Positions 17,627-26,219 of a stretch of DNA of 64,000 nt are shown here, in pieces. Below the pieces are notes generated by a model. That model was given only the letters and a program-made list of their open reading frames with translations, made no database searches and was not told the origin of the DNA. The DNA comes from JACCZH01 sp963729445 (lineage in GTDB: Bacteria; Chloroflexota; Chloroflexia; Thermomicrobiales; CFX8). The DNA lies in contig CAVSNU010000005.1 of the NCBI GenBank assembly GCA_963729445.1, positions 682,001 through 746,000 on the forward strand, written 5' to 3'. The position numbers were made by a program, and so were the translations under genes. Within the stretch, counting starts at the first letter, position 1. Each line of letters begins with the position of its first letter.

Positions 17627-18220
17627 TTACCGGCGTGCATCCGGCTCGAATATCTCCCCAAGTACCGGACTCTCGAAGTCGTCGCGCAGGCATTCCATGT
17701 AGAGCACATCCCAGACCTCGCCGTTGAGCTCTGTGGCCTGCCGGCGACGGCCGAACTCGCGGAAGCCGGCCTTCTCATAGGCGCGAATACCCGCCAGATT
17801 GAACGCATACACCTTGAGCATCACGTTGCGCATGCCGAGCACGGTGAAGGCGTGGTCGAGCACCAGTCTGGTTGCCTCGGTTCCCAACCCTTTGCCGCGT
17901 GCGTCTGCCTCGCCGATAACGATCTCAAACTCACAGGTGCGGTCACGGACGTCGATGTGGGTAAGCCCAGCGTTCCCGATTGGCCGCCAGCCAGGCAGCT
18001 CATAGATCGTAAACGACTCTGCTGACTCATCCCTCGTCACGGCGTCGAACGACGCGATGAGCTCTGCATGGGTGATCTGGCGCGGGTGGTGAAGCGTGCG
18101 CGCGACACGCATGTCGTTGAACCAGCGCAGATACGTATCGATAAGGTCCCGCTGCAGCGGGCCGATTGCGACGCGCTCGCCCGTGATGTTGACAACTGGT
18201 TGATCGTGCGTCAGGTTCAT
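17627..18220 (-). CDS. GNAT family acetyltransferase, RimJ/RimL-like
   Basis: 197-residue N-acetyltransferase. ATG 18220 is chosen for the preceding AGGGGAATCC; the open frame continues upstream without homology. Seen: RVAIGPLQRDLIDTYLRWFN, RTLHHPRQITHAE, WRPIGNAGLTHIDVRDRTCE, the acetyl-CoA loop EADARGKGLGTEATRLVLDH, and VYAFNLAGIRAYEKAGFREF. These are the marks of the RimJ/RimL group acting on protein N-termini or small amines. It converges on the PolX gene with 19 bases between stops. Confidence 0.87.
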   Translation of the reverse strand: MNLTHDQPVVNITGERVAIGPLQRDLIDTYLRWFNDMRVARTLHHPRQITHAELIASFDAVTRDESAESFTIYELPGWRPIGNAGLTHIDVRDRTCEFEIVIGEADARGKGLGTEATRLVLDHAFTVLGMRNVMLKVYAFNLAGIRAYEKAGFREFGRRRQATELNGEVWDVLYMECLRDDFESPVLGEIFEPDARR

Positions 18221-18569
18221 GGATTCCCCTGTTCTTTCCCGGGGCATGATACTCGTTCGCGGCCTGCCAGTCATGGTCGCAGCCCTGGTTATCTTTCGAG
18301 AAGCGAAGCGATGACCTCGAATGGTGCCGTGTATCAGTGCGGCGTTGGAGCGCCTGTTTGGGTGCCAGAGTGTTCTATCTATCCCGAGTAACGTCCTCAT
18401 CAGCCTGAGATAAAAGCGAACATGCGTTCCCATTCTTGCCATACGTAACCCCCATTAGGGCTTGCATTGGTTACCCAAATCGGTTATACTGTAACTAGTT
18501 AGTTGCCGTATGGTGGTTATCGTTCTGATCAATGAAGAACGGCACCATGTGGAAAGGAACAGAGTCACC
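18221..18569. other. Intergenic gap with a promoter only
   Basis: About 350 bases between the acetyltransferase and the 71-residue protein. Apart from the promoter at 18462-18490 I see no gene, repeat or RNA signature here. Confidence 0.5.
18462..18490 (+). promoter_or_regulatory. Sigma-70 promoter for the 71-residue protein gene
   Basis: TTGCAT (18462-18467), a 17-bp spacer and TATACT (18485-18490), about 80 bases upstream of the ATG at 18570. Confidence 0.5.
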
Positions 18570-18785
18570 ATGTGGGATCTTGGCAGCGGATACGGCCTTC
18601 ACCGGCAGGTAGATCTTTTGGCTGAAGCTGAGCACGAGCGCCTCGTAAGGAGCGTGCACCGATCGCGGTCCTATGCGACGGAGCGGAGGTTGACCGGCCT
18701 GCGCCGCAAGGTTGGGCTGGCATTGATCCGGAGCGGCGAGGAGATCGCTGGTATCTGTGCCGAAGCCACGCCGCGTCTCTCGTAA
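18570..18785 (+). CDS. Small basic protein of unknown function (71 residues)
   Basis: I do not recognise a family. ATG 18570 is preceded by GGAAAGGAACAG; the upstream frame extension overlaps the leader. The protein begins MWDLGSGYGLHRQVDLLAEA and has an Arg-rich middle (HRSRSYATERRLTGLRRKVG) predicted helical, with no membrane span, signal or cysteine motif. It has its own promoter and a strong factor-independent terminator, so it is a compact monocistronic unit of about 360 bases and is probably highly expressed. Confidence 0.6.
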   Translation: MWDLGSGYGLHRQVDLLAEAEHERLVRSVHRSRSYATERRLTGLRRKVGLALIRSGEEIAGICAEATPRLS

Positions 18786-18820
18786 ATTCCTTTTCTCCTC
18801 TCTCCCCTCCCCACCCCACG

Positions 18821-18859
18821 ACGCCCCCTGGCTGCGAAAGCGGCCCGGGGGCGTTTTTT
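18821..18859 (+). terminator. Strong intrinsic terminator
   Basis: Stem ACGCCCCC/GGGGGCGT extended by TGGC/GCCC with one mismatch, loop TGCGAAAGCG, then six T (18854-18859). Ends the 71-residue gene. Confidence 0.88.
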
Positions 18860-18942
18860 GTGTGGAATGGAACCGAACCGGGGCTTGTGACGTCTCAGAA
18901 ACAGAACGGTCTGGTGAGGCTCAGGAAGCATGGGGTAACAGA

Positions 18943-19185
18943 GTGGGCGTTGGAAAGCTCTTCGCGCGGCTCATTGGGAAGCAGTCTACGTCCGTCTCAC
19001 GCTGGCCTGCGATCACCCTGAGCGCCCGCGATCGCCAGTTCCAGGTCTATCTTGATCCCAGCCTGCCGGACGACGCCTACCAGCAGCTCTTCGAGCTGGA
19101 CCTCTCGCTTGTCCCGGGAGATGTTTTAACCTGGGACCGGAGAACGAGAGGCTGGCAACAGAGCCCGTCCCCGTATCATAGGTAG
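18943..19185 (+). CDS. Hypothetical protein (80 residues)
   Basis: No family recognised. GTG 18943 is chosen because the frame upstream runs through the terminator at 18821-18859. It starts MGVGKLFARLIGKQSTSVSR and ends with an acidic stretch (YLDPSLPDDAYQQLFELDLS) followed by LVPGDVLTWDRRTRGWQ. It looks like a small soluble protein; codon use is like the neighbours. No clear ribosome site is present, so coding is likely but unproven. Confidence 0.45.
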   Translation: MGVGKLFARLIGKQSTSVSRWPAITLSARDRQFQVYLDPSLPDDAYQQLFELDLSLVPGDVLTWDRRTRGWQQSPSPYHR

Positions 19186-19221
19186 ACGCGAGGCGAAATG
19201 CCGCTCCGTTGATATCAATGC

Positions 19222-19534
19222 AAGGAATCGTTGGGCAGAGCGAACCGCTCTGGCGGTCATCCCTTCGGCTGTGCTCAGGGCAGGCTCTGCGGAACGAAGG
19301 TTCGCGAATCCCACGGTGCAACGGCTAATGTGCACTGTTCATCAGTCATCCTGACGTAAGGAAGAGCCTGCCCTGAGCGAAGTCGAACGGGATCTCTTGT
19401 GTAACTTCCGAGGCGTTTGAGCAGAGATCCTTCCTTACGTCAGGATGACTAACCAACTCAGGATGACTCTTTCTGTGCACAGGATGACCGAAGAAGGCCG
19501 CTGTTGCCCCTGATGCCGCGTAACTTGGTGCGGA
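19222..19534. repeat. SIR-type intergenic repeat, copy B
   Basis: Gap 19186-19613 has no gene. It holds a second copy of the composite repeat: head AAGGAATCGTTGGGCAGAGC, inner units GTGCTCAGGGCAGGCTC, AGCCTGCCCTGAGCGAAG and TCAGGATGACT, and tail CCGCGTAACTTGGTGCG, all paralleled at 1336-1592. Within it 19390-19397 GGATCTCT pairs with 19423-19430 AGAGATCC across a 25-base loop containing CCGAGGCGTT; the same module is at 38225-38271. Confidence 0.75.
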
Positions 19535-19613
19535 TACAAGGCGAAATGCTCCCTCAACTCGGGATTGCGGATGAAGAGACGCTGCGGTTCCGCGGACTCC
19601 GCGGCGTTTGGGC

Positions 19614-20750
19614 CTAGATCACTTGCGCCGGTTGGCTGCCGAAACGGCGCGCTGAGAGGAATGCGATGTCGTGGCGGGTCGCGCCCTCGGTCGCCAGCTC
19701 GGCCAGGATCTCGCCCACGACGCAGGAGAATTTGAAGCCTCGCCCCGAGAACCCGCACCCCAAAACGACCTGGTCATGATCCGGGTGGCGGTCAACGATG
19801 AAATCGTCGTCAACCGAGTTCGTGTACATGCACGTGACGGACGGGACCAGGCTGCCGCTCGCACCCGGCATGTACAGGTCCAGCACGCCGCGTAGCATCT
19901 CGATCTCAGCGTCATCGATCTCGCGCCGGATGGTGCGGGCTGTGGTGATCTCGCCGTTCTCATGCCGGCCGATTTTTAGCCCGATGCCTTCGACTGACGG
20001 CATGCCGTAGTAATTGCCCTCGGGTACAGAGAGCAGAAAATCGGGTGCGCCATTCTCGGCTCTCCACCAGTCAGGACGGCTCGGCTCAAAGTAGGCGTTG
20101 ACGATCCTCATCACGTTGATGGGCAGGTTGAGGTCACTCAGGAGCTCGGCCGCCCACGGCCCGGTGGTGATGATCAGCCGGTCAGCCTGATAGCTGCCCC
20201 GGGTTGTTGCGACCTTCACACCACTCCCGTCGGCGCTCCACCCCGTCACCTCTTCAGCGTAGTGAAGCTCCGCGCCGTGTTTCGCCGCGAGCTCAAGCTG
20301 CGCCGCGATGCACGCTTCGGGACGCAGGAAACCTGCCTCGGCCTCATAGGTCGCGAGCATGCCTTCGTGCAGCCTGAAGCCAGGGAAGCGCTCGCCGAGC
20401 TGTCGCTCATCCAGCACTTCAACAAAACCGCCGAGCGTTGGATCCGGGTTGCTCCGGTTCGACGGGTACGCAAGCTTGACCTCTCCCAGGATCTTCAACA
20501 GGTCGCGGCCCGTTTCGTCCTCCAGCTCGCGCCACAGCTCGAAGGCGCGCTCTGCCAGGGGCACATAGCCGTCGAACCGGTACGATGATTTGCGGATCAT
20601 GCGATGGTGCCCGTGGGACGATCCCTGATCGTGCCCCGGAGCGAACATATCAAGGCCGAGCACGCGTTTGCCACGCTGAGCCAACTGGTAGCAGGTCGCG
20701 CTCCCCATCGCGCCGAGCCCGACGACGATCGCGTCATATGCGGCAGACAT
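19614..20750 (-). CDS. FAD-dependent N-methyl amino acid oxidase (monomeric sarcosine oxidase / SolA type)
   Basis: 378-residue flavoenzyme that would oxidise sarcosine, N-methyltryptophan or a related N-methyl amino acid to the amino acid, formaldehyde and H2O2. The N-terminal FAD motif is AIVVGLGAMGSATCYQLAQR, followed by GSSHGHHRMIRKSSY, typical of the MSOX/MTOX group. The Cys in VTCMYTNSVDDDF aligns with the Cys that carries covalent FAD in MSOX. C-terminal GCGFSGRGFKFSCVVGEILA closes the flavin site. ATG 20750. The S9 peptidase upstream on the same strand ends 36 bases before it, so co-transcription is possible. Confidence 0.9.
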   Translation of the reverse strand: MSAAYDAIVVGLGAMGSATCYQLAQRGKRVLGLDMFAPGHDQGSSHGHHRMIRKSSYRFDGYVPLAERAFELWRELEDETGRDLLKILGEVKLAYPSNRSNPDPTLGGFVEVLDERQLGERFPGFRLHEGMLATYEAEAGFLRPEACIAAQLELAAKHGAELHYAEEVTGWSADGSGVKVATTRGSYQADRLIITTGPWAAELLSDLNLPINVMRIVNAYFEPSRPDWWRAENGAPDFLLSVPEGNYYGMPSVEGIGLKIGRHENGEITTARTIRREIDDAEIEMLRGVLDLYMPGASGSLVPSVTCMYTNSVDDDFIVDRHPDHDQVVLGCGFSGRGFKFSCVVGEILAELATEGATRHDIAFLSARRFGSQPAQVI

Positions 20751-20785
20751 AGACGGACACCTTTCGCTTTATCCAACAACCCCGG

Positions 20786-22810
20786 CTAGAGATAGCGCTT
20801 GAACCAGTCTAGCGTGACCTGGCGGCGGGTCAGGCGCGTCTCGGGCTTGCCGTTGCTCAGCTGCACGTGGTTCTCGCCGGGGAAGCGCACCATCTCGCAG
20901 GGCACTCCCCGCGCCAACAGGGCGGTATAGAGCTGCTCGCCCTGCTCAATGGGACACCGGTAGTCCGACTCAGCCTGTAACAGGAGTAGTGGTGTCTTCA
21001 TGGCGGGCACGTATGAGATGGGGGACTTTTCCATATACCAGTCGAGGTTATCCCAGAATGTGCGTTCCATCTCCGCTTCCAGCCAGCACCAGCCGATGTC
21101 GGAGGTCGTAAAGAACGAGACCAGGTTGCTGATGCCGTTTTCGCTCACGGCCACGTGGTAGCGGTCGGTATGGCCGATGATCCAGTTCGTCATGAAGCCA
21201 CCGTAGGAGAGTCCAGTCACTGCCAGCCTGTCCGGATCGACCCCTCCACGCTCAATCGCAAGGTCAAGCGCCATCTCCTGCTCGCGCCAGTCGGCGCCGC
21301 CCCAATCGCCGAGACATGTGGTGGCGAACGCTTCGCCGTACCCCTGGCTGGCACGCGGGTTCATGAACAGAACGTTCCAGTTGTTGCCAGCCCACTGCTG
21401 CATGTCGAAGAAGAAGGTGTGTCCAAAGATCGAGTGCGGGCCACCATGAATGATCTGGACGAGTGGGTATTGCTGCTCCGGATCGTAGTTGGCCGGCCGG
21501 AGCAACCAGGCATCGACCTCGAATCCGCCATCGAAGCTCTCGAAAACCAGGTGCTCTGGTTCCTGAACCTGCACCTGGCTCAGGAGCTCGTCGTTCACCT
21601 TCGTCAGGCGTCGCTCGCCGGACCCGTCCGTCCGGCTCGTGTAGACGTCACACGGGTTCGTGAACGTGCTGGCCGCGAACGCCAATTGTTTGCCGTCGGC
21701 CGCAATAGACATGTAACCGATGGTCCGGTCGCCGCCGACGGCGAGGGATACTCCGCTGCCCTGAGCGTCCGCGCAATAGATACCCACCCGGCCACGGTCA
21801 CTCGCCGTGAACAGGACGCCGGATCCGTCCGGGAGCCAGATCAGCGGTGTGTGGTCGCGTGGTCCCCAGGTGTCGCTGAATGAGCCGGTCGCCGGGCTGC
21901 GGTCGAACCCTTCGGTCAGATTCGTCAGCTCTCCACCCTCTGGGCAGGTGAGGTAAATCTCGTTGTTGGCGCCGGCTGGTGCACCGGATCGCCGGCCGAT
22001 GAAGGCGATGGAGGCGCCGTCCGGCGACCAGGCGGGGCCGCCCGCTATCTCGGACGAGCCGCTGACCATGACGGCACCATCGCTGGACTTCCGTCCCTGT
22101 TCGCCCGTTGGGGTCGTTGAAATGACATAGAGCTGCGAACGGAAGTCGGCGCTGGCCTCGCTGATCCGGTTGGCGGTGAAGGCGATCGTTGCGCCGTCAG
22201 GAGACCAGGCAATGGACCGGACACTCTGCTCGCCCCAGGTGAGGCGATGTGCGTCTCCGCTCGCCACGTCGATGATCCAGATGTGGTTGAAGCGGTCGTC
22301 GATGTAGTCGAGCTCGTTGAAGCGGTACTGGATGCGACGCACGTGTCGAATGAATCCCTTCGCTCGCGAGCGCGTCTCGTCGTCGATGCCGTTGCCCTCG
22401 CTGCTGAGTACGGCAATCCGCGTGCCGTCCGGCGACCAGACCGGGTTGCCGACACCTCTCGACAACGACGTCACCTGTCGAGCCTCGCCACCTAGAAAAT
22501 CCAGCAGATAGAGCTGGGGCATTCCACCACGATCGGAGACGAACGCGATCTGCCCGCCGTCGGGAGACCAGCGCGGAGCCGTGTCACGGTTCGCCCCCAT
22601 GGTGATCTGTCGTGGAGTAGACCCCGCAGCTGCGTCTGTCGCGGCCAGATGGATATTGGACGCATAGCGGTTCTCGTCGAGGATCGACCGCTTCAGGACG
22701 AACGCAACCGACCCTCCATCCGGGGAGATCTGCGCGTCGTCGATGGTCTCAAAGCGCACGACATCGTCTGCTGCAAGTGGCCGCCGCTCGGTGACAGTTT
22801 CGCGCTGCAT
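20786..22810 (-). CDS. S9 family prolyl oligopeptidase-like serine peptidase
   Basis: 674 residues, cytosolic, no signal peptide. ATG 22810 follows GAAGGGGGTATTC. N-terminal beta-propeller of WD40-like PD40 repeats, about 30-410 (SPDGGSVAFVLKR, PRWSPDGGQIAFVS, VWSPDGTRIAVLS, AWSPDGATIAFTA). Alpha/beta-hydrolase domain from about 430: Ser in TGLSYGGFMTNW, Asp in AESDYRCPIEQGEQL, His in GENHVQLSNG. The arrangement is that of acylaminoacyl-peptidase/DPP-like S9C enzymes that trim short or N-acylated peptides. Followed on the same strand by the N-methyl amino acid oxidase, which suggests joint use of modified peptides. Confidence 0.93.
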   Translation of the reverse strand: MQRETVTERRPLAADDVVRFETIDDAQISPDGGSVAFVLKRSILDENRYASNIHLAATDAAAGSTPRQITMGANRDTAPRWSPDGGQIAFVSDRGGMPQLYLLDFLGGEARQVTSLSRGVGNPVWSPDGTRIAVLSSEGNGIDDETRSRAKGFIRHVRRIQYRFNELDYIDDRFNHIWIIDVASGDAHRLTWGEQSVRSIAWSPDGATIAFTANRISEASADFRSQLYVISTTPTGEQGRKSSDGAVMVSGSSEIAGGPAWSPDGASIAFIGRRSGAPAGANNEIYLTCPEGGELTNLTEGFDRSPATGSFSDTWGPRDHTPLIWLPDGSGVLFTASDRGRVGIYCADAQGSGVSLAVGGDRTIGYMSIAADGKQLAFAASTFTNPCDVYTSRTDGSGERRLTKVNDELLSQVQVQEPEHLVFESFDGGFEVDAWLLRPANYDPEQQYPLVQIIHGGPHSIFGHTFFFDMQQWAGNNWNVLFMNPRASQGYGEAFATTCLGDWGGADWREQEMALDLAIERGGVDPDRLAVTGLSYGGFMTNWIIGHTDRYHVAVSENGISNLVSFFTTSDIGWCWLEAEMERTFWDNLDWYMEKSPISYVPAMKTPLLLLQAESDYRCPIEQGEQLYTALLARGVPCEMVRFPGENHVQLSNGKPETRLTRRQVTLDWFKRYL

Positions 22811-22985
22811 GAATACCCCCTTCATAGATTCCAGGCCGGTGGATAGTTCCGTGCGTGTCGTCCGCATGGTCGAAAGGAGATGTCATTCCGTTCCATACGA
22901 GGCCGATTCTAGTACAGAACGTGGCGACAGGTAACGTGTGCGGCCGGGGCAACGGCTGTGCCCATTCCTCCCAACATACGAGTGA

Positions 22986-23014
22986 TTGCTTGCGGTTCGT
23001 TTTCCGCTTAGACT
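22986..23014 (+). promoter_or_regulatory. Possible promoter of the small protein-amidase pair
   Basis: TTGCTT (22986-22991), 17-bp spacer, TAGACT (23009-23014), 54 bases before the ATG at 23068. Confidence 0.4.
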
Positions 23015-23067
23015 GGCATCCGGAGCGTTCGTTCGGGCTCGTGTGTTCCAGTGACGAGGTGAAAACG

Positions 23068-23277
23068 ATGAAACTTGACCCCTCAACCACCCAAGGGGAA
23101 ATCCAGGCACTGCTCAGGAGTCAGTCCGAGCTGGTCTATGGAGCGGAGAGGACCGTGGAACTGTCCGATCAGATCGAGCACTTGTCGGCGATGTTGAGCG
23201 AGATTGCCCGCCGGACACTGGAATTAACCGGCCCCGCTCCGGACACGAGCGGCGTCCCGAATCGGAGCGCCCGATGA
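23068..23277 (+). CDS. Small helical protein coupled to amidase (GatC/AtzG-like position)
   Basis: 69 residues, not confidently assigned to a family. Almost wholly helical by composition (EIQALLRSQSELVYGAERTV, DQIEHLSAMLSEIARRTLEL). ATG 23068 is preceded by GACGAGGTGAAAACG. Its stop overlaps the amidase start by 4 bases (ATGA). GatC of GatCAB and AtzG of AtzE are also short helical proteins encoded just before an amidase and needed for its stability, so this is proposed as an amidase partner on position and size alone. Confidence 0.5.
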   Translation: MKLDPSTTQGEIQALLRSQSELVYGAERTVELSDQIEHLSAMLSEIARRTLELTGPAPDTSGVPNRSAR

Positions 23278-24590
23278 AAGTGCAATCGGGACGACGGGCG
23301 ACCGAGATCGTGCATGGTATCCACAATGGAGAACTGAAGCCCACTGACGTTGCGGAGTCATTCCTGGACCAGATCGCGGCATACGATCCCCTCCTGCAGG
23401 TGTATGAAACCGTCGATCCCGAAATAGTTCGGGCTCAGGCGAAGTGGCTCGATCAGCTAGCCGAACGCGGCGCACAGTTGCCACTGCATGGCGTTGCGGT
23501 CGGTGTCAAGGACATCATCGACGTCGCCGGCCTGCCGACGATCGCCGGGTTCGAGCCGTATCGCGACCGTGTGGCCGAGCAGGATTCGGCGATTGTGGCG
23601 GCCCTGCGGTCGCTGGGCGCACTGATCCTCGGCAAGACGCACACGACCCAGTTCGCGGTGGGCGACCCGGCGCCGACGCGGAATCCCTGGGATCTCAGCA
23701 AGAGCCCGGCTGGCTCCAGTGCCGGATCTGGCGCCGCCGTACCTGCGGGGATGGCGTCGATCGCGCTCGGGAGTCAGACGGCCGGTTCCATGCTGCGGCC
23801 GGCGGCGTTCAACGGTGCCGTTGGCTTCAAGCCGACCTACGGCTGGTTTTCTCTCGACGGCGTGATCCCGCTCTGCTGGTCCCTCGATCACCTGGGTCTC
23901 TATGGGGCAACGGTCGATGATGTGGCGCTGGTCTACGACGCGTTGGTCGGAGCGAGCGCTGAACCGGCCCCAATGGAGGCGAGCCGTCCACGCATCGCTC
24001 TGCTGACCGAGTTCCTGGAGATGTCGTCGCCGGAGGTTGCGCTCCATATCAGGAACGTCGCGGAGACGCTGGAAAAGGGCGGGGCAACCGTCGTGGAGAC
24101 GACGCTGCCGGATTCGTTCGACCATCTCTTCGCGGTCCACCAGGTGATCTTCGCAGCCGAGATGGCCGCGACGCACAGTGCGAACCTGAGCCGGTACGCC
24201 GAGCACTACGGTCCGCGCATCCGGGCTGGCGTCGAGGTAGGCACGTTGGTTCCTGCCACCTATCTGTTGCAGGCGCGGCGGCACCGACGGGCGCTCTCGG
24301 CCCTCTTCGACCGCTTTCTGGCCACCTATGATGCCCTGCTCTTACCGACGGTGTCGACGCAGGCGTGCGACCGGGCCGAGACGGGAGATCGTCGCTTCCA
24401 GGTCCCAGCCACGCTCCTTGGAACCCCGGCGTTGTCCCTGCCAACCGCGTTGAGCTCCGACGGTCTGCCTTTGGCGACGCAGTTGATCGGTCGCCGCGGA
24501 GAGGATCGTGAGCTGCTTGGCCTGGCGAAGTGGCTGACCGGCCTGGTGCCACTGATTGGTCAGCCCGACCTGGAGCGGCTTCGCGAATAA
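23274..24590 (+). CDS. Amidase signature family enzyme
   Basis: Hydrolyses a carboxamide; 438 residues, cytosolic. The Ser-cisSer-Lys triad is visible: Lys in GVAVGVKDIIDVAGL, and the Ser-rich stretch in KSPAGSSAGSGAAVPAGMAS with SQTAGSMLRPAAFNGAVGF. In GatA and many amidases the last segment reads DTGGSIR; here it is QTAGSML, a variant seen in less characterised subfamilies. ATG 23274 overlaps the previous stop. The C-terminal part (TLLGTPALSLPTALSSDG) is conserved. It converges on the M20 peptidase with a shared hairpin. The substrate is unknown. Confidence 0.9.
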   Translation: MKVQSGRRATEIVHGIHNGELKPTDVAESFLDQIAAYDPLLQVYETVDPEIVRAQAKWLDQLAERGAQLPLHGVAVGVKDIIDVAGLPTIAGFEPYRDRVAEQDSAIVAALRSLGALILGKTHTTQFAVGDPAPTRNPWDLSKSPAGSSAGSGAAVPAGMASIALGSQTAGSMLRPAAFNGAVGFKPTYGWFSLDGVIPLCWSLDHLGLYGATVDDVALVYDALVGASAEPAPMEASRPRIALLTEFLEMSSPEVALHIRNVAETLEKGGATVVETTLPDSFDHLFAVHQVIFAAEMAATHSANLSRYAEHYGPRIRAGVEVGTLVPATYLLQARRHRRALSALFDRFLATYDALLLPTVSTQACDRAETGDRRFQVPATLLGTPALSLPTALSSDGLPLATQLIGRRGEDRELLGLAKWLTGLVPLIGQPDLERLRE

Positions 24591-24629
24591 TTTTCCGAGC
24601 ATGCGAACCGGATTGGGACGACCAACCTG

Positions 24630-24671
24630 TGTCCCGCAGTGGATCGGCTGTGTCCGATTCACTGCGGGACA
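24630..24671. terminator. Bidirectional terminator between amidase and M20 peptidase
   Basis: 18-bp arms (24630-24647 and 24654-24671) with one mismatch and loop CTGTGT; core TGTCCCGCAGTG/CACTGCGGGACA. It lies at the convergent ends of both genes. Confidence 0.65.
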
Positions 24672-26107
24672 GATGCGACCTGACTCTCGTGAATGCCGGT
24701 TCTAGACGATGTCGACCGTTCCCGGTACCCCCGACCGGTCGAGCGTTCGGCGTCCATTTCCGCAAAGCGTTGGAGGACAACAGTGCTGGCGAGAATGCCG
24801 GCGAAGAACGAATCCAGCGTCATGTTCTCATTGGGCGCGTGATTGTCCTCATCGGCTGGAGCGTAGGTTGTCCAGATCGAGGGCAATCCGAGCACGTCCG
24901 TGAAGAGGTAGTTCGGGCTCGACGCGCCGATCAGTGGCATTACCACCGGATCCACCCCGTAGGCATCGGCGATCGCGGTTACGATCGTCTGCGAGACGGG
25001 CAATTCCGGGGAGGTTTTCGAGGGCAGCGTCCCGCCCACCATCCGGATCTCAACATCGGGCGCATACCGTCGGACATGCCGCTCGATCTTGGCGAACACT
25101 TCGTCCGGACTCTGGTTTGCAACCATTCGCGTCTCGAGCTTCAGGACGGCCTTTGAGGGGATAACCGACTTCGAGCCCCTGCCGGTGTACCCGCTGGCGA
25201 TACCGGTCACGTTCAGGGTCGGCTGAAACATCGTCTTGTCGTAGTAGGTGAGATCCGGCGGCCCGTAGAACTCGTCGATGCCAAGGTCCTGCTTGACCTT
25301 CTCCTCGTCAAACGGGATGCGCGCCATCAACTCGCGCTCATACTGTGTGGGAGGAAGGACGCAGTCGTAGAACCCCTCGATAGCTACTCTCCCATCGGGG
25401 AAGCGCATCGTGCCGAGGAGGTCCACCAGCGTCCAGACCGGGTTCGGGACCGGACCCCCAAAGTTCCCCGAGTGCAGGTCGCGATTCACACCCGTAGCGA
25501 TCAACTCCATCGAGAGCTGGCCGCGCAGGCCAAAGAAGACCACCGGGCGGTTGGATGGGTGCATCGGACCATCGGCAGCATACAGAAGATCTGCCGAGAG
25601 CAGGTCTCGATGCCGCTCGATAAACGCCGGCAGGTTTGGGCTCCCGCTTTCCTCCTCCCCTTCCAGCAGGAACTTCACATTGACACGCGGCATCTGGCCG
25701 AGGTCGGTGAGCAGCTTGATCGCCAGGATATGCGCCAGAAACTGCCCCTTGTTGTCCCCGACGCCGCGCGCGTAGATGCGGCCGTTACGGATCGTGGGCT
25801 CGAAGGGCGGGCTGACCCACTCCTCGAATGGCTCCGGCGGCTGTACGTCATAATGACCGTATATCAGGATGGTGTTCGCGTCATCTCCGACAAACCGCTC
25901 ACCATAGACCACCGGCAAGCCGTCCGTTTGCAGTATCCGGCTGGAGACGCCGTGCCCCTCAAGCAGGCCCGCAACCAGCTCCGCGCACTCCTCAACGCCG
26001 ACTCCCTGCGTGCTGATTGACGGCTGCCTGAGTAACCGAAACAGGGTGTCGAGATACTCTTCGCGCCGCCCATCAATCGCTCTCCGCATCTCAGCGATAT
26101 CGACCAT
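24659..26107 (-). CDS. M20 family dipeptidase/metallohydrolase
   Basis: 482-residue zinc peptidase of the M20 (CNDP/DapE-like) group. Metal motifs: ILIYGHYDVQPPEPFEEW (His and following Asp), RGVGDNKGQFLAHI (bridging Asp), FLLEGEEESGSPN (catalytic Glu-Glu), LLYAADGPM, and a late His in DEDNHAPNENMTLDSF. The dimerisation domain contains NRDLHSGNFGGPVPNPV. ATG 26107 follows CAGAGAGGGAACAG. It probably cleaves dipeptides or N-acyl amino acids. Its last 13 bases overlap the terminator region. Confidence 0.92.
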   Translation of the reverse strand: MVDIAEMRRAIDGRREEYLDTLFRLLRQPSISTQGVGVEECAELVAGLLEGHGVSSRILQTDGLPVVYGERFVGDDANTILIYGHYDVQPPEPFEEWVSPPFEPTIRNGRIYARGVGDNKGQFLAHILAIKLLTDLGQMPRVNVKFLLEGEEESGSPNLPAFIERHRDLLSADLLYAADGPMHPSNRPVVFFGLRGQLSMELIATGVNRDLHSGNFGGPVPNPVWTLVDLLGTMRFPDGRVAIEGFYDCVLPPTQYERELMARIPFDEEKVKQDLGIDEFYGPPDLTYYDKTMFQPTLNVTGIASGYTGRGSKSVIPSKAVLKLETRMVANQSPDEVFAKIERHVRRYAPDVEIRMVGGTLPSKTSPELPVSQTIVTAIADAYGVDPVVMPLIGASSPNYLFTDVLGLPSIWTTYAPADEDNHAPNENMTLDSFFAGILASTVVLQRFAEMDAERSTGRGYRERSTSSRTGIHESQVASVPQ

Positions 26108-26219
26108 CTGTTCCCTCTCTGATCCGTCAGTCCCGACTGCCCGAGTCCGGCGCTCCAGCCCGTTCGAATTCTGAGCCAGTGTAGCTGATGCTCCCGAACC
26201 AGATGTTGAGAACCTTCTA

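Noticed and set aside
20786..22810. Forward open frames over the S9 peptidase (e.g. 21155-21883)
   Set aside because: Antisense to a gene with propeller repeats and a complete catalytic triad; no homology in the forward frames.
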